Counted from the stretch's first letter, positions 44,654 to 57,261 are shown. The stretch is DNA of 64,000 bases from Hafnia alvei (GCF_900095695.1 NZ_FMIQ01000029.1:19167-83166), one strand, 5' to 3'. The notes: a model not told the origin generated them from the letters alone. A program made the numbers and translations.

Positions 44654-46048
44654 ATGCAACAACAACCCAACCAGCTGAAACGTGGGCTTAATACGCGTCA
44701 CATTCGCTTTATGGCGTTAGGCTCGGCCATTGGTACTGGACTGTTTTATGGCTCTGCTGATGCCATAAAAATGGCGGGTCCGAGTGTTTTACTGGCTTAT
44801 TTGATAGGCGGCGTTGTCGCTTTTATTATCATGCGTGCGCTCGGTGAGATGTCGGTCAATAATCCTCAGGCCAGCTCTTTTTCTCGCTATGCGCAGGATT
44901 ATCTAGGGCCAATGGCGGGTTATATCACTGGATGGACATATTGCTTTGAAATCCTGATTGTCGCGATTGCAGATGTTACCGCGTTTGGCATCTATATGAG
45001 TGTCTGGTTTCCCGCGGTTCCGCATTGGATCTGGGTACTCAGCGTCGTACTGATCATCGGTGCGGTTAATTTGATGAGCGTGAAGGTGTTTGGCGAGCTT
45101 GAGTTTTGGTTCTCCTTCTTCAAAGTTGCCACTATCATCATCATGATTGTCGCGGGCATTGGTATCATCTTCTGGGGCATTGGAAACGGCGGCCAGCCGA
45201 CGGGGATCCACAATTTGTGGAGCAACGGCGGGTTCTTCAGTAACGGCTTCGTTGGCATGATTTTCTCGCTGCAGTTGGTGATGTTTGCCTACGGTGGGAT
45301 CGAAATTATCGGCATCACGGCGGGTGAAGCTGAAAATCCAAAAGTGTCGATTCCTAAAGCTATCAACTCGGTACCGCTGCGAATTCTCGTGTTTTATGTT
45401 GGTACGTTGTTCGTAATTATGTCGATCTATCCATGGAATCAGGTCGGCACGCAGGGGAGTCCGTTTGTGCTGACGTTCCAGCATTTAGGGATTACCGTAG
45501 CTGCTGGGATTTTGAACTTCGTGGTGATTACGGCATCGTTGTCCGCGATTAACAGCGATGTGTTTGGTGTGGGCCGAATGCTGCATGGTATGGCTCAGCA
45601 GGGGCATGCGCCGAAGATTTTCTCTAAGGTTTCTCGCCGTGGCATCCCGTGGGTAACGGTATTGGTGATGGTTTTAGCCTTGCTGATCGCGGTGTATCTA
45701 AACTACATCATGCCTGAAAATGTTTTCTTGGTGATTGCTTCGCTGGCAACGTTTGCTACTGTTTGGGTGTGGATCATGATCCTTTTCTCTCAGATTGCAT
45801 TCCGCCGCAGCTTAAGCGCTGAACAAGTTAAAGCACTGGAATTCCCATTACGTGGGGGAATATTTACCTCGGTCATCGGTATTATTTTCCTGGTGTTTAT
45901 TATTGGCCTGATTGGCTATTTCCCAGATACCCGAGTGTCGCTTTATGCTGGATTGGTTTGGGTTGTGGTGTTGCTGGCAGGCTATTGCCTAGTGAAGAAG
46001 TCAGCCAAAGTTGCATCGCAGGACAAAAAGAAACAGATCTCAGATTAA
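44654..46048 (+). CDS. proY: Amino acid permease ProY (APC/AAT family)
   Basis: Inner-membrane permease of 464 residues. [31 protein letters not shown] is the AAT family signature. [25 protein letters not shown] follows, and 12 helices are predicted. Position after brnQ and before malZ identifies ProY, a (cryptic in some species) proline transporter. Confidence 0.92.
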   Translation: MQQQPNQLKRGLNTRHIRFMALGSAIGTGLFYGSADAIKMAGPSVLLAYLIGGVVAFIIMRALGEMSVNNPQASSFSRYAQDYLGPMAGYITGWTYCFEILIVAIADVTAFGIYMSVWFPAVPHWIWVLSVVLIIGAVNLMSVKVFGELEFWFSFFKVATIIIMIVAGIGIIFWGIGNGGQPTGIHNLWSNGGFFSNGFVGMIFSLQLVMFAYGGIEIIGITAGEAENPKVSIPKAINSVPLRILVFYVGTLFVIMSIYPWNQVGTQGSPFVLTFQHLGITVAAGILNFVVITASLSAINSDVFGVGRMLHGMAQQGHAPKIFSKVSRRGIPWVTVLVMVLALLIAVYLNYIMPENVFLVIASLATFATVWVWIMILFSQIAFRRSLSAEQVKALEFPLRGGIFTSVIGIIFLVFIIGLIGYFPDTRVSLYAGLVWVVVLLAGYCLVKKSAKVASQDKKKQISD

Positions 46049-46071
46049 GCCAGAACCTTGATGAAATGAGA

Positions 46072-46097
46072 ACGGAGCCAAATGGCTCCGTTTTTTT
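46072..46097 (+). terminator. Intrinsic terminator after proY
   Basis: ACGGAGCC and GGCTCCGT pair around AAAT, followed by seven T. Confidence 0.9.
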
Positions 46098-46124
46098 ATG
46101 GGGGTTAGACGTGTAGAGGCCTTA

Positions 46125-46367
46125 TCAACCTAATCGTAGATTTCTACCTGATTGGGCGTTTGCAGTTGGTGCAGTGACCTCATGGTGCTCTTCATCTTGC
46201 TCTTCTCGCCGAGACTCACGTACGCTGAGAATTAGCGCTTCACGAACGTCATGTAAATCGCTAGTGAGTTGAGAATAGCTTTGGTTATTTTGACTGGCAA
46301 GTTTACTGATATCGACATCGGCAGAGTGCAGACTGGTCATCAGGATCAGCGCAGACAAAAATGGCAT
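46125..46367 (-). CDS. Small exported protein of unknown function
   Basis: 80 residues from the ATG at 46367 (AAGGG about nine bases upstream). The frame stays open to 46526, but the upstream part is unlikely protein. A short signal-like N-terminus (MPFLSALILMTSLHSA) precedes a hydrophilic helix rich in Ser, Glu and Arg (VREALILSVRESRREEQDEE). Not recognised. The palindrome CCTTAGTAAACTAAGG overlaps its ribosome site. Confidence 0.5.
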   Translation of the reverse strand: MPFLSALILMTSLHSADVDISKLASQNNQSYSQLTSDLHDVREALILSVRESRREEQDEEHHEVTAPTANAQSGRNLRLG

Positions 46368-46569
46368 CAGGTGTGCCCTTAGTTTACTAAGGCAAAGTGT
46401 ACTGAACAATTTCCCCTCCGTTGATGTGAATAAAAGGAGTGCTATTGATAACAGGTTTTGATTATAAGGGAAGGGGGTGGACATTTTTGGCCATGTTTGA
46501 CATCGCTTCCTTACCTTCAGAAACAATTATGTGAGGAAATGTCAGCTGAAGGTAAGGGATGTGTGGGCC

Positions 46570-47820
46570 TTAGTTTAGCTGTGTGTGGCCTATTGCCCGC
46601 ATATCGTTACCTGTTGGGGTTTGATGCACACGCAGTCCGAACTCGGAAATAATCGCGAAAGTGTGATCAAAAATATCGGCCTGAATGCTTTCATACTGAG
46701 CCCACACCGTTGTATTGGTGAAAGCATAGATTTCCAGAGGCAAACCGTCAGACGTTGGCGCAAGCTGCCGAACCATGAGAGTCATGTCTTTACGGATCTG
46801 CGGATGCGCATTGAGATAGGCAATTAGATAGGCGCGAAAGGTACCCAAATTTGTCATCCGCCGACCATTTAGCGGTGAGCTGAGATCGGCATGCAACCCA
46901 TTGTTATAGGTCTTGATCTCTTGGGTTTTGGCATCGATATAAGGTGCCAACAACGCGCTTTTCATCAGCCGTTGATGCTCTTCATCTGACATAAAGTGAA
47001 CGCTGGTGGTATCAATATTCAAACTGCGTTTGATTCGACGCCCACCGGATTCTGACATAGCACGCCAGTTGATAAAAGAATCAGACACCAGCGCATAGGT
47101 TGGGATCATGGTGATGGTGTTATCAAAGTTGCGTACTTTGACCGTCGTCAGACCAACATCAACAACGGTACCGTTCGCACCATATTTAGCCATTTCCAGC
47201 CAGTCACCCAGCTTAAGCATGTTGTTTGCAGAGAGCTGAATACCGGCAACCAAACCTAAGATTGGGTCTTTAAACACTAACATTAGCACCGCAGCCATGG
47301 CCCCCAAACCGCTAATTAATAGCAGCGGCGACTGGCCTATCAGAAGCGAAATCATCAAAATGCCGATGATGATTGCCGCAACCAATTTTAGGCTTTGGAA
47401 TATACCTCGCAAAGGCAGTTGCTCTGCGATAGACATACTGCGCGTGAGATCGAGTAGCGTATCCAACAGCGAAAAGAATGAAAGTAGCGCGTACAGCATT
47501 ACCCACATTTGTGCGCAGATAATCAGGGCATCGCCCGCGTCAGTGCCGGGATGTAGCCAGAATACCGCTTGGATATTGACGATAACGCCTTGTAACGTAA
47601 AGGCTACGCGATGAAAAAGCTTATGCTGGGTAATCACTTTCAGCCATAGCATTTTGCTGTGCTGACCGCGCTTTTCTAAGCGAGAAAGTAGCACCCGATG
47701 CAAAAGCAGATGAATGATGACCGCAGTCACCATAATGAGGCCAATAACAAGAATGAGCGAAGTCACATGTGTGAACTCGATTCCATACTGTTCTAGCCAT
47801 CGTTTCAGTGTGTTGTGCAT
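46570..47820 (-). CDS. ybdG: Mechanosensitive channel YbdG (MscS family)
   Basis: 416 residues from the ATG at 47820 (AAGGGAAG upstream). It has five membrane helices, then the MscS beta domain. [39 protein letters not shown] and [22 protein letters not shown] match E. coli YbdG nearly throughout. It contributes miniconductance (MscM) activity in osmotic downshock. In E. coli the gene is elsewhere, so its place between proY and malZ is a local rearrangement. Confidence 0.93.
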   Translation of the reverse strand: MHNTLKRWLEQYGIEFTHVTSLILVIGLIMVTAVIIHLLLHRVLLSRLEKRGQHSKMLWLKVITQHKLFHRVAFTLQGVIVNIQAVFWLHPGTDAGDALIICAQMWVMLYALLSFFSLLDTLLDLTRSMSIAEQLPLRGIFQSLKLVAAIIIGILMISLLIGQSPLLLISGLGAMAAVLMLVFKDPILGLVAGIQLSANNMLKLGDWLEMAKYGANGTVVDVGLTTVKVRNFDNTITMIPTYALVSDSFINWRAMSESGGRRIKRSLNIDTTSVHFMSDEEHQRLMKSALLAPYIDAKTQEIKTYNNGLHADLSSPLNGRRMTNLGTFRAYLIAYLNAHPQIRKDMTLMVRQLAPTSDGLPLEIYAFTNTTVWAQYESIQADIFDHTFAIISEFGLRVHQTPTGNDMRAIGHTQLN

Positions 47821-47938
47821 TGAGCTTCCCTTTTCTTTCAAATATTTTGACGCAATAACCTGACATAGGCTAACGACTTGGCGTTTTCAGTCAACCAGAA
47901 GCGAAGCAAAGCACCAATATAAACATAATCATCGCTAT

Positions 47939-47958
47939 CCTCCCCCTCGCTCATCCCT
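47939..47958 (+). promoter_or_regulatory. MalT-box-like sites upstream of malZ
   Basis: CCTCCCCCTC and GCTCATCCCT lie head to tail. In reverse complement these read like the MalT consensus GGGGATGAGG (the second matches in 8 of 10 positions). They are about 80 bases before the malZ start. E. coli malZ is MalT-dependent. Confidence 0.5.
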
Positions 47959-48037
47959 ATAAAAAGTGGTTATAGAGGAGTGCGGCCTAATCGCAACGTG
48001 GCATGCTCTGCGTTAATCATTCGTGGGGGATAATCTT

Positions 48038-49867
48038 ATGTTGTTTGCCTGGCATTTACCGGTACCACCGTATGTACGTTATCACGCGGAGCATCTTGAG
48101 ATCCGTCTTTGGGTGCAGGGAGACGATGAACTGCCGCAGCGGGTTATGTTGAGATGCGAGCCCGATAATGAAGAGTGGCTGCTGACGATGCAGCCAGAAA
48201 AACAGGGGCATTTTATCTGTTATCAGGCCGATCTCACGCTGCTGGCCGGTGAAGCCGTACGCCGCTACTGCTTTAAATTTTTGTGGGACGATCGGCAGCA
48301 GTGGTTTGGGCCGCAGGGCTTCAGTGTCGTTCCTCCAGCGCAGATGGAGCAATTTGCGGTAGAGATCCCTACGCAGTCGCCGGAGTGGGTTGCCGATCAA
48401 GTTTTTTATCAGATCTTCCCCGATCGTTTCGCCGCGAGCGGACAGGATCATTCGGTGGAAAATGACAGTTATTATCACCATGCTGTGCAGCGCAAGGTAA
48501 TTCGCAAAGACTGGGACGATCCTTTGACGGAGGAAAATGCCTCTTCCACTTTTTACGGCGGTGATTTAGACGGAATTGTCGAACGTTTACCTTATCTGCA
48601 GGAGATTGGTGTTACAGCTCTGTATCTCAATCCGATCTTTACCGCTCCTAGCAACCACAAATATGACACTGAAGATTATTATCAGGTCGATCCCTATCTT
48701 GGCGGTAATGACGCGTTGGTACGCCTGCGTGAGGCAACGCAAAAGTTGGGTATGCGTCTGATCCTTGACGGCGTCTTTAACCACACGGGAGATACCCATC
48801 CGTGGTTTGATCGTTATCAGCAACGTACGGGTGGGGCATTTTACGATCTTGCCTCTCCTCATCGTACACGTTTCACTTTTACCGCTGACGGACGAGTGCT
48901 TGATTGGAAAGGAAACTCAACGTTACCCAAGCTTGACTTCTCGAGTCAGGCCGTGGTGGACAGCGTTTATCAGGCGGACGATAGCGTACTGCGGCACTGG
49001 TTGAGAGAGCCTTACCACATTGATGGCTGGAGGCTTGATGTGGTGCATATGCTGGGGGAAGGAGGGACTGCACGGGGTAACTTGCATCACCTTGCGGGGA
49101 TGTATCGTGCGGTAAAAAATGAAAATCCTCACGCTTATGTATTTGGTGAGCACTTTGGTGATGCGCGGCGTTGGCTGCAGGCTGGTGTGGAAGATGGCGC
49201 GATGAACTATATGGGTTTTGCGCTGCCAGTGCGTTCGTTTTTAGCCGGGGTTGATGTGGCTTATCAGCCGATCCAGCTTGATGCTCAGCAGTGTGCCGAG
49301 TGGATGGAAGGCTACCGGGCAGGCTTATCGCATACTCAGCAGTTGGCTATGTTCAATCAACTGGATAGTCATGACACCGCGCGCTTTTTAACTTTATTGG
49401 CCGATAAACCACAGCGTATGCGCATGGCGCTAGTTTGGCTCTTCACCTGGATTGGCGTGCCATGTTTATATTACGGTGATGAAATTGGTCTTGATGGGGG
49501 CAACGATCCGTTTTGCCGTAAAACATTCCCTTGGGATGAGTCACGCTGGGACGGTGATTTATTGGCGTTAACTAAACAGATCACGACCTTAAGACACCAC
49601 AGTAACGCATTACGGCGAGGCGGATGCATGGTGGTACATGCTCGCGCCAATACGCTGGTATTTGTTCGTCAGTATGAAGATGAAACGCTGCTCATTGCGC
49701 TGCAACGAGATGGCGAAGGACACTGTGTTTTGTCTAATTCGCCAATAATTCCGACGGGCAGTTGGGAAAAATTCGACGGCGAGGGGAAATTGGCTCAAGA
49801 GGCTGACTATATCGAACTGACTTTACCTACCGAAAGTGCAACTGTCTGGCAGTGGTCTGCTGCCTAA
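48038..49867 (+). CDS. malZ: Maltodextrin glucosidase MalZ
   Basis: Cytoplasmic GH13 enzyme of 609 residues removing glucose from the reducing end of maltodextrins. Start at the ATG 48038 (MLFAWHLPVPPYV, GGGGAT upstream). An N-terminal beta domain (to ~110) precedes the (beta/alpha)8 barrel: LILDGVFNHTGD, catalytic Asp in DGWRLDVVHM, acid Glu in GEHFGDAR and Asp in NQLDSHDTARF. Synteny with proY and acpH confirms it. Confidence 0.95.
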   Translation: MLFAWHLPVPPYVRYHAEHLEIRLWVQGDDELPQRVMLRCEPDNEEWLLTMQPEKQGHFICYQADLTLLAGEAVRRYCFKFLWDDRQQWFGPQGFSVVPPAQMEQFAVEIPTQSPEWVADQVFYQIFPDRFAASGQDHSVENDSYYHHAVQRKVIRKDWDDPLTEENASSTFYGGDLDGIVERLPYLQEIGVTALYLNPIFTAPSNHKYDTEDYYQVDPYLGGNDALVRLREATQKLGMRLILDGVFNHTGDTHPWFDRYQQRTGGAFYDLASPHRTRFTFTADGRVLDWKGNSTLPKLDFSSQAVVDSVYQADDSVLRHWLREPYHIDGWRLDVVHMLGEGGTARGNLHHLAGMYRAVKNENPHAYVFGEHFGDARRWLQAGVEDGAMNYMGFALPVRSFLAGVDVAYQPIQLDAQQCAEWMEGYRAGLSHTQQLAMFNQLDSHDTARFLTLLADKPQRMRMALVWLFTWIGVPCLYYGDEIGLDGGNDPFCRKTFPWDESRWDGDLLALTKQITTLRHHSNALRRGGCMVVHARANTLVFVRQYEDETLLIALQRDGEGHCVLSNSPIIPTGSWEKFDGEGKLAQEADYIELTLPTESATVWQWSAA

Positions 49868-49884
49868 TACATCCTTTAGCTAAT

Positions 49885-49911
49885 AAAAAAGCGGCCAATT
49901 GGCCGCTTTTC
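49885..49911. terminator. Bidirectional terminator between malZ and the peroxiredoxin gene
   Basis: AAAAGCGGCCAA and TTGGCCGCTTTT form a perfect 12-pair palindrome with A and T runs at the ends. Confidence 0.93.
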
Positions 49912-49928
49912 TCACATTGCTAACTGAA

Positions 49929-50531
49929 TTACAGTTTAGCAGCGTTTTCAGACAGGTATTTAGCGACGCCGTCTGGAGACGCGCCCATACCTTCTTGGCC
50001 TTTTTCCCACTGAGCTGGGCAAACATCACCGTGCTCTTCGTGGAACTGCAGCGCATCAACCATACGCAGCATTTCATCGATGTTACGGCCCAGAGGCAGG
50101 TCGTTAACAACCTGGTGGCGAACCACACCTTCTTTGTCGATCAGGAATGAACCGCGCAGCGCAACGCCAGCTTCTGGGTGTTCGATGCCGTATGCCTGCA
50201 TGATTTCGTGTTTGATGTCAGCAACCAGTGGATACTGAACTTCACCGATGCCGCCATTGTCGACAGGGGTTTTACGCCATGCGTTATGAACGAATTCAGA
50301 GTCCATTGAAACGCCAACAACTTCAACGCCACGGGATTTGAATTCTTTGTAACGATGATCAAAAGCAATCAGCTCAGAAGGACATACGAAAGTGAAGTCC
50401 ATTGGCCAGAAGAAGACAACCGCTGGCTTGCCTTTAGTAAATTCTTTGAAGTTGAAGTTTTCAACGATTTCACCGTTGCCCAGTACGGCAGCGGCAGTAA
50501 AGTCAGGGGCTTGACGAGTAACCAGGACCAT
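49929..50531 (-). CDS. 2-Cys peroxiredoxin, AhpC/TsaA type
   Basis: Thiol peroxidase of 200 residues reducing H2O2 and organic peroxides. Peroxidatic Cys50 is in FTFVCPSE, with the active-site Pro and Thr in PMDFTF. Resolving Cys171 is in GDVCPAQW. It is typical 2-Cys; there is no ahpF nearby, so thioredoxin is the probable reductant. Salmonella has a tsaA gene in the same malZ-acpH interval, whereas E. coli K-12 lacks it. Confidence 0.93.
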   Translation of the reverse strand: MVLVTRQAPDFTAAAVLGNGEIVENFNFKEFTKGKPAVVFFWPMDFTFVCPSELIAFDHRYKEFKSRGVEVVGVSMDSEFVHNAWRKTPVDNGGIGEVQYPLVADIKHEIMQAYGIEHPEAGVALRGSFLIDKEGVVRHQVVNDLPLGRNIDEMLRMVDALQFHEEHGDVCPAQWEKGQEGMGASPDGVAKYLSENAAKL

Positions 50532-50627
50532 ATTAACTCCTGTTAATTGTATGTTGGATGGATGATTAAATTCTTAGGTCGGGAGTCACTATACGTATTA
50601 AACGTTGGTGAATAAAGCGTAAAGCGC

Positions 50628-50653
50628 CGATTGATAAGATAGCTTTTACCTAT
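50628..50653 (-). promoter_or_regulatory. Possible OxyR half-site upstream of the peroxiredoxin gene
   Basis: ATAG-N7-CTAT at 50639-50653 is an exact OxyR half-operator, with a weaker CGAT seven bases beyond. On the minus strand it lies just upstream of a possible -35/-10 (TTTATT, TATAGT, 17 bases apart). The second half of the operator is poor. Confidence 0.35.
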
Positions 50654-50753
50654 CAATAATGCAAAAGGGTAAAAGTAAAGATTGGTATATAACATAGCGC
50701 TTTTGTAAAAAAGGGCAATAGGGAAACGCACTAACTGTTAACAGCGTCAGTGT

Positions 50754-51335
50754 TTATAGGGTCTTTGCCTTTGCTCGGGCGATCATTTGTGGATAAAACT
50801 GCCAAAATGTTTGCTCAAGAAGGGTGTAGTTATTTTCGATATCGTTAAAAGATCCCGCCAGCGCACCGAGTTTCGGCCTGCGATTTGCCATACCTTGTAA
50901 CACTTTGGCAATAAATGGCAGTTCAGCGTAGCGTTCTAGCCAGCGCTCTTGCCACATATAGGCATTGAGGTTCTGAAAGCGCTCTGGAGAATTTGGCAGC
51001 ATCGGCACAATTTCAATTTGAGCACGGTTAACGAAAGAATGGAGAGAGATGTCTGGCTCCAATTCTTGCCAGTGCAGGGCGAGAAAATGATCCCATACGA
51101 CATCAAGCGTGATGGGCGCAACGCGGCGAAATTCTTCGCGGAAAAAGCGTTTCGCCTCTAAAACTTGCGGGAGGCGGTCGATCATCACATCAACTCTGCG
51201 ATGCATGAATATGCCGTCGATAACCTTTTCTGAGTAATTTCCCTGTGGGTTACCGCGGACAAAATCGGCCAAAATATTGCCATACAGCGAGCTGTTGGCC
51301 AGTGAGGCAAGATGAAGGTGTGCGAGAAAATTCAT
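50754..51335 (-). CDS. acpH: Acyl carrier protein phosphodiesterase AcpH
   Basis: 193 residues, exactly the E. coli length. It removes 4'-phosphopantetheine from [13 protein letters not shown] at the N-terminus, [11 protein letters not shown] and [11 protein letters not shown] carry the metal-binding residues of this HD-like fold. It is transcribed divergently from queA, as in E. coli. Confidence 0.94.
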   Translation of the reverse strand: MNFLAHLHLASLANSSLYGNILADFVRGNPQGNYSEKVIDGIFMHRRVDVMIDRLPQVLEAKRFFREEFRRVAPITLDVVWDHFLALHWQELEPDISLHSFVNRAQIEIVPMLPNSPERFQNLNAYMWQERWLERYAELPFIAKVLQGMANRRPKLGALAGSFNDIENNYTLLEQTFWQFYPQMIARAKAKTL

Positions 51336-51522
51336 CTAACCATTATAAATGAGAATGAAGATGTTTAATCCATGTTTTTTATGTGGGTAAGGATTCCTAT
51401 TAATAAAGACTAATAACATCCTTAACCGCTTAACAGTTGCAGCCGAACGCTTGCGGCTCTAGACTAAGCGGCCTGTTTTTTGCGTGCTCCTACGTCTGCT
51501 ATATATAGAGTGAATACTAACC

Positions 51523-52596
51523 ATGCGTGTTTCTGATTTTTCGTTTGAACTTCCCGATAACCTTATTGCTCGCTATCCACAAGCAGAGCGTAGCGCGTGC
51601 CGTTTGTTATCGCTAGACGGGCCAACGGGAAAATTAGAGCACGGCGTTTTCACTGATGTTCTGGATAAAATTGAAGCAGGCGACCTGCTGATTTTCAATA
51701 ATACCCGCGTTATTCCTGCTCGTCTGTTTGGCCGCAAAGCCAGTGGCGGTAAACTAGAAGTGTTGGTTGAGCGTGTGCTGGACGATACCCGAGTATTGGC
51801 ACATGTGCGCGCTTCGAAGTCGCCTAAACCTGGGGCTGAGCTGCTGCTGGGGGATAACGAAGATATTCGTGCCACCATGGTTGCACGTCATGACACGTTA
51901 TTTGAACTGCGCTTTGACGACGGTCGTGATGTGCTGACGATCCTAAATGCAGCGGGTCATATGCCATTACCACCTTATATCGACCGTCCTGACGAAGATG
52001 CCGACCGTGAACTGTATCAAACTGTCTATAGTTCCCGTCCTGGTGCCGTAGCTGCACCGACTGCGGGTCTGCACTTTGATGAGCCGTTGCTAGAAAAACT
52101 ACGCGCCAAAGGCGTTGAGATGGCCTTTGTGACACTGCATGTTGGCGCGGGGACGTTCCAGCCAGTGCGTGTTGATACCATCGAAAATCACACCATGCAT
52201 TCCGAATATGCCGAAGTGCCACAGGATGTGGTTGATGCTGTGCTGGCATGTAAGGCGCGTGGCAATCGCGTTATTGCGGTAGGAACAACGTCCGTTCGAT
52301 CGATCGAAAGCGCGGCAGCGGCGGCAAAAGATGCACTCATCACGCCATTTTTTGATGACACGCAAATCTTTATCTATCCGGGCTATCACTATCAGGTGAT
52401 TGATGCTCTGATAACCAACTTCCATTTGCCTGAATCCACGCTGATCATGTTGGTGTCTGCTTTTGCGGGTTATCAAAATACTATGCATGCGTACCACGAA
52501 GCGGTGGCGAAGGAATATCGTTTCTTTAGCTATGGGGATGCCATGTTTATTACCCGTAGCGAGCTAGCAGAGCAAGAAAAAATCTCTGCTGAGTGA
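51523..52596 (+). CDS. queA: S-adenosylmethionine:tRNA ribosyltransferase-isomerase QueA
   Basis: 357 residues; makes epoxyqueuosine in tRNA from the preQ1 base put in by Tgt. It begins [19 protein letters not shown], contains the signature [16 protein letters not shown] and ends with the [10 protein letters not shown] region. Directly followed by tgt, yajC and secDF as in E. coli. Confidence 0.97.
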   Translation: MRVSDFSFELPDNLIARYPQAERSACRLLSLDGPTGKLEHGVFTDVLDKIEAGDLLIFNNTRVIPARLFGRKASGGKLEVLVERVLDDTRVLAHVRASKSPKPGAELLLGDNEDIRATMVARHDTLFELRFDDGRDVLTILNAAGHMPLPPYIDRPDEDADRELYQTVYSSRPGAVAAPTAGLHFDEPLLEKLRAKGVEMAFVTLHVGAGTFQPVRVDTIENHTMHSEYAEVPQDVVDAVLACKARGNRVIAVGTTSVRSIESAAAAAKDALITPFFDDTQIFIYPGYHYQVIDALITNFHLPESTLIMLVSAFAGYQNTMHAYHEAVAKEYRFFSYGDAMFITRSELAEQEKISAE

Positions 52597-52612
52597 TTTC
52601 GTGGCCCGTAGA

Positions 52613-52645
52613 GCTGTTGATAAGACGCAGCATACGGGCCAATTT
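52613..52645 (+). terminator. Intrinsic terminator after queA
   Basis: GGCCCGTA and TACGGGCC pair around 12 bases, followed by AATTTTT. Partial readthrough into tgt is likely, as the genes work together. Confidence 0.75.
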
Positions 52646-52717
52646 TTGCCCATAAAATGTTTAGCTTCCCGCTCTGACGGGTATGTTGAATAGGGCTTCT
52701 TTCCATTAGGAATGCAA

Positions 52718-52738
52718 CATCAGACTGTTTTTCTGATG
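52718..52738 (+). promoter_or_regulatory. Hairpin abutting the tgt ribosome site
   Basis: CATCAGA and TCTGATG pair around seven bases; GGAGG follows four bases later, then the GTG start of tgt at 52752. This could tune translation. Confidence 0.5.
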
Positions 52739-52751
52739 CTGGAGGTTTTGA

Positions 52752-53879
<1,128 letters not shown>

Positions 53880-53885
53880 ATTTAG

Positions 53886-53914
53886 GCCGGCAGGAGCGAT
53901 ACCTGCCGGCTTTT
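53886..53914 (+). terminator. Intrinsic terminator after tgt
   Basis: GCCGGCAGG and CCTGCCGGC pair around seven bases, then TTTT. It lies before yajC. Confidence 0.85.
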
Positions 53915-53980
53915 AGAATGGCTTGTTTCTGGCTGTTTGTAGTTGCATTCAATCTGTAGTTAATAATGAGGGATATTTAG

Positions 53981-54313
53981 ATGAGTTTATTCATTTCCGA
54001 CGCTGTGGCATCTGCTGGGGCACCGGCTCAGGGCAGCCCGTACTCTTTGGTTATCATGCTGGTAGTGTTCGGCCTGATTTTCTATTTCATGATCCTGCGT
54101 CCACAGCAGAAACGTGCGAAAGAACATAAAAAACTGATGGATGCCATCAGCAAGGGTGATGAAGTTCTGACCAACGGCGGTTTGATCGGTCGCGTAACGA
54201 AAGTTGCTGAGACGGGTTACATTGCCATTGCTCTGAACGATACCACCGAAGTTATCATCAAACGTGATTTCGTGACCGCTGTTCTGCCGAAAGGTACGAT
54301 GAAAGCGCTGTAA
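53981..54313 (+). CDS. yajC: YajC, Sec translocon accessory subunit
   Basis: 110 residues: one membrane helix ([24 protein letters not shown]) and a cytoplasmic domain with [17 protein letters not shown]. It associates with SecDF. The start is preceded by GAGGGATATT. Confidence 0.96.
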   Translation: MSLFISDAVASAGAPAQGSPYSLVIMLVVFGLIFYFMILRPQQKRAKEHKKLMDAISKGDEVLTNGGLIGRVTKVAETGYIAIALNDTTEVIIKRDFVTAVLPKGTMKAL

Positions 54314-54341
54314 TTTTTTGATTTTCCCTAAGGGAACTGCC

Positions 54342-56198
54342 GTGTTAAACCGTTATCCTTTGTGGAAGTACATCATGCTGATCGTGGCGCTTGCCGTTGG
54401 TCTGCTTTACGCACTTCCTAACCTTTATGGCGAGGATCCGGCTGTTCAGATCACTGGCGCGCGCGGTGTCGCCGCCAGTGAAACAACACTGGTCCAAGTC
54501 CGTGATGAGCTTGAAAAACAGCACATCGCCAGCAAGTCTATTGCGCTGGAAAATGGTGCCATTTTGGCACGCTTCAAAGATACTGACGTTCAGCTCCGTG
54601 CACGTGAAGTGCTGATGGATATGCTGGGCGACAAATACGTTATTGCATTGAACCTTGCTCCGGCAACGCCGATGTGGCTTGAAGCCATTGGCGCGGAACC
54701 GATGAAGTTAGGTCTGGATCTGCGCGGTGGTGTGCACTTCCTGATGCAGGTTGATATGGAAACGGCTCTGAGCAAACTGCAAGAGCAAAGTATGGATATG
54801 CTGCGCAGTGATTTGCGTGAAAAGGGCATTCCATATTCAACAATCCGTAAAACTGACGGTTCCTCCAATGGCGTCCTGATTACATTCCGTGATGCAGCGA
54901 CTCGTGATAAAGCGAGCAGCTATCTTTCGCCTCGTTACCTTAATAATCTAGTCTTTAGCAAGGTTGGCGATAATGGTCTGAAAGCAGTAATGACCGATCA
55001 GCGTCTGCAAGAAGCTCGCGAATATGCTGTTCAGCAGAACATCAATATCTTGCGTAACCGCGTCAACCAGTTGGGTGTTGCCGAACCGCTCGTTCAGCGT
55101 CAAGGTGCAGATCGCATCGTGGTTGAGCTGCCGGGTATTCAAGATACTGCACGTGCAAAAGAGATTCTGGGTGCAACCGCGACCTTGGAATTCCGTTTGG
55201 TAAACTCGAATGCTGACAGCACTGCTGCTGCTAGTGGGCGTGTGCCGGGTGATTCCGAAGTGAAGTACACACGTGATGGGCGTCCGATCGTGATGTATAA
55301 GCGCGTTATCCTGACCGGCGATCATATTACCGATTCTACCTCGAGCCAAGACGAGTTTAACCGCCCTCAGGTTAATATCTCGCTCGACAGCGCCGGTGGT
55401 AGCGCGATGTCTAACTTTACGAAGGATAACATCGGTAAACCGATGGCAACTCTGTTCGTTGAGTATAAAGACAGCGGTAAGAAAGATGCGGGCGGCAAAT
55501 CAATTCTGGCTAAGCAAGAAGAAGTGATTAACGTTGCGACTATTCAGTCTCGTTTGGGGAATAGCTTCCGTATCACCGGTATCGATAACCCGAATGAAGC
55601 ACGTCAGCTTTCGTTGCTGCTGCGCGCGGGTGCGTTGATTGCGCCAATTCAGATCGTTGAAGAACGCACTATCGGCCCGACTCTAGGCGCTGAGAATATT
55701 ACCCAAGGTCTGGAAGCGTGCTTGGCTGGTTTGGTTATCTCGATCCTGTTCATGCTGTTCTTCTATAAGAAATTTGGTCTGATAGCGACCTCTGCGTTGC
55801 TGGCTAACCTCGTGCTAATCGTTGGGATTATGTCTCTGCTGCCGGGGGCGACTCTGACCATGCCGGGTATTGCGGGGATTGTGTTAACCCTTGCAGTAGC
55901 AGTAGATGCTAACGTACTGATAAACGAACGTATTAAGGAAGAACTTAGTAACGGGCGTTCAGTACAGCAGGCGATCAACGAAGGTTATCAAGGCGCATTC
56001 AGCTCCATTTTTGATGCTAACGTTACGACGCTTATCAAGGTCATCATCCTGTATGCCGTTGGCACCGGGGCAATTAAAGGCTTTGCGATCACGACCGGTA
56101 TTGGTGTGGCGACGTCAATGTTTACCGCCATCATCGGTACTCGTGCCATCGTAAACCTATTGTACGGCGGCAAGCGCATCAACAAGCTGTCTATCTGA
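54342..56198 (+). CDS. secD: Protein translocase subunit SecD
   Basis: 618 residues from the GTG at 54342 with AAGGGAAC upstream; this gives [13 protein letters not shown] as in E. coli. Six membrane helices with a large periplasmic P1 domain after helix 1, [12 protein letters not shown], and helix 4 [11 protein letters not shown] carrying the Asp used for proton flow. It uses proton-motive force to pull proteins across the membrane with SecF. Confidence 0.97.
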   Translation: MLNRYPLWKYIMLIVALAVGLLYALPNLYGEDPAVQITGARGVAASETTLVQVRDELEKQHIASKSIALENGAILARFKDTDVQLRAREVLMDMLGDKYVIALNLAPATPMWLEAIGAEPMKLGLDLRGGVHFLMQVDMETALSKLQEQSMDMLRSDLREKGIPYSTIRKTDGSSNGVLITFRDAATRDKASSYLSPRYLNNLVFSKVGDNGLKAVMTDQRLQEAREYAVQQNINILRNRVNQLGVAEPLVQRQGADRIVVELPGIQDTARAKEILGATATLEFRLVNSNADSTAAASGRVPGDSEVKYTRDGRPIVMYKRVILTGDHITDSTSSQDEFNRPQVNISLDSAGGSAMSNFTKDNIGKPMATLFVEYKDSGKKDAGGKSILAKQEEVINVATIQSRLGNSFRITGIDNPNEARQLSLLLRAGALIAPIQIVEERTIGPTLGAENITQGLEACLAGLVISILFMLFFYKKFGLIATSALLANLVLIVGIMSLLPGATLTMPGIAGIVLTLAVAVDANVLINERIKEELSNGRSVQQAINEGYQGAFSSIFDANVTTLIKVIILYAVGTGAIKGFAITTGIGVATSMFTAIIGTRAIVNLLYGGKRINKLSI

Positions 56199-56208
56199 GG
56201 AGTGCGTT

Positions 56209-57180
56209 GTGGCACAGGAATATAGTGTTGAGCAATTAAACTACGGCCGTAGAGTCTATGACTTTATGCGCTGGGACTACTGGGCTTTCGGTATTTCTGG
56301 TTTTCTGTTGATACTTTCTATCGCAATTATTGGCGTGAATAAGTTCAACTTAGGACTCGATTTTACCGGTGGTACCGTCATCGAAGTTTCGCTGGAAAAA
56401 CCAGCGGATATGGACATGATGCGTGATGCTTTGCAGAAAGCCGGCTTCGTTGATCCGCTGTTGCAGAATTTTGGTAGCAGCCGTGACATTGTTGTGCGTA
56501 TGCCTCCGACTACCAGCGAAGCGAGTGGTGAAGCGTTAGGCAGCAAAGTCCTTGGCGTGATTAACGAGGCCACCAACCAGAATGCAACGGTAAAGCGTAT
56601 TGAGTTTGTCGGGCCGAGCGTTGGTGAAGATCTGGCACAGCACGGTGCGATGGCGCTGTTGGTAGCGCTGCTTGCCATTTTGATCTACGTTGGTGTTCGG
56701 TTCGAATGGCGTTTAGCTGCTGGGGTGGTTATTGCATTGCTGCATGACGTGATCATCACCTTGGGCGTATTGTCGTTGTTCCATATTGAGATCGATTTAA
56801 CCATCGTCGCATCGCTGATGTCGGTTATCGGCTACTCACTTAACGATAGTATCGTGGTTTCCGACCGTATTCGTGAGAATTTCCGCAAGATCCGCCGCGG
56901 AACACCTTACGAAATCTTCAACGTGTCGTTGACACAAACGTTACATCGAACATTGATCACTTCAGGCACCACGTTGATGGTTATCCTGATGCTGTATTTA
57001 TTCGGTGGGCCGATGCTGAAGGGCTTCTCGCTGACCATGCTGATCGGTGTTTCTATCGGTACGGCCTCTTCCATCTATGTCGCATCCGCGCTGGCGTTGA
57101 AACTTGGTATGAAGCGTGAACACATGTTGCAGCAGAAGGTAGAAAAAGAAGGGGCGGATCAGCCGTCAATTCTGCCGTAA
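56209..57180 (+). CDS. secF: Protein translocase subunit SecF
   Basis: 323 residues from a GTG start, ten bases after the secD stop with GAGGAG. Six helices; [17 protein letters not shown] and [16 protein letters not shown] (helix 4) are diagnostic. It forms a complex with SecD and YajC. Confidence 0.97.
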   Translation: MAQEYSVEQLNYGRRVYDFMRWDYWAFGISGFLLILSIAIIGVNKFNLGLDFTGGTVIEVSLEKPADMDMMRDALQKAGFVDPLLQNFGSSRDIVVRMPPTTSEASGEALGSKVLGVINEATNQNATVKRIEFVGPSVGEDLAQHGAMALLVALLAILIYVGVRFEWRLAAGVVIALLHDVIITLGVLSLFHIEIDLTIVASLMSVIGYSLNDSIVVSDRIRENFRKIRRGTPYEIFNVSLTQTLHRTLITSGTTLMVILMLYLFGGPMLKGFSLTMLIGVSIGTASSIYVASALALKLGMKREHMLQQKVEKEGADQPSILP

Positions 57181-57210
57181 TAACCGTGAAATACTGTTGG
57201 TTAGAGTGAC

Positions 57211-57238
57211 AAAAAACCCCGCCTCGGCGGGGTTTTTT
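57211..57238. terminator. Bidirectional terminator between secF and yajI
   Basis: AAAAAACCCCGCC and GGCGGGGTTTTTT form a 13-pair stem with a two-base centre. Confidence 0.94.
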
Positions 57239-57261
57239 TATGCTTGCATGTCAGCGTAAAA

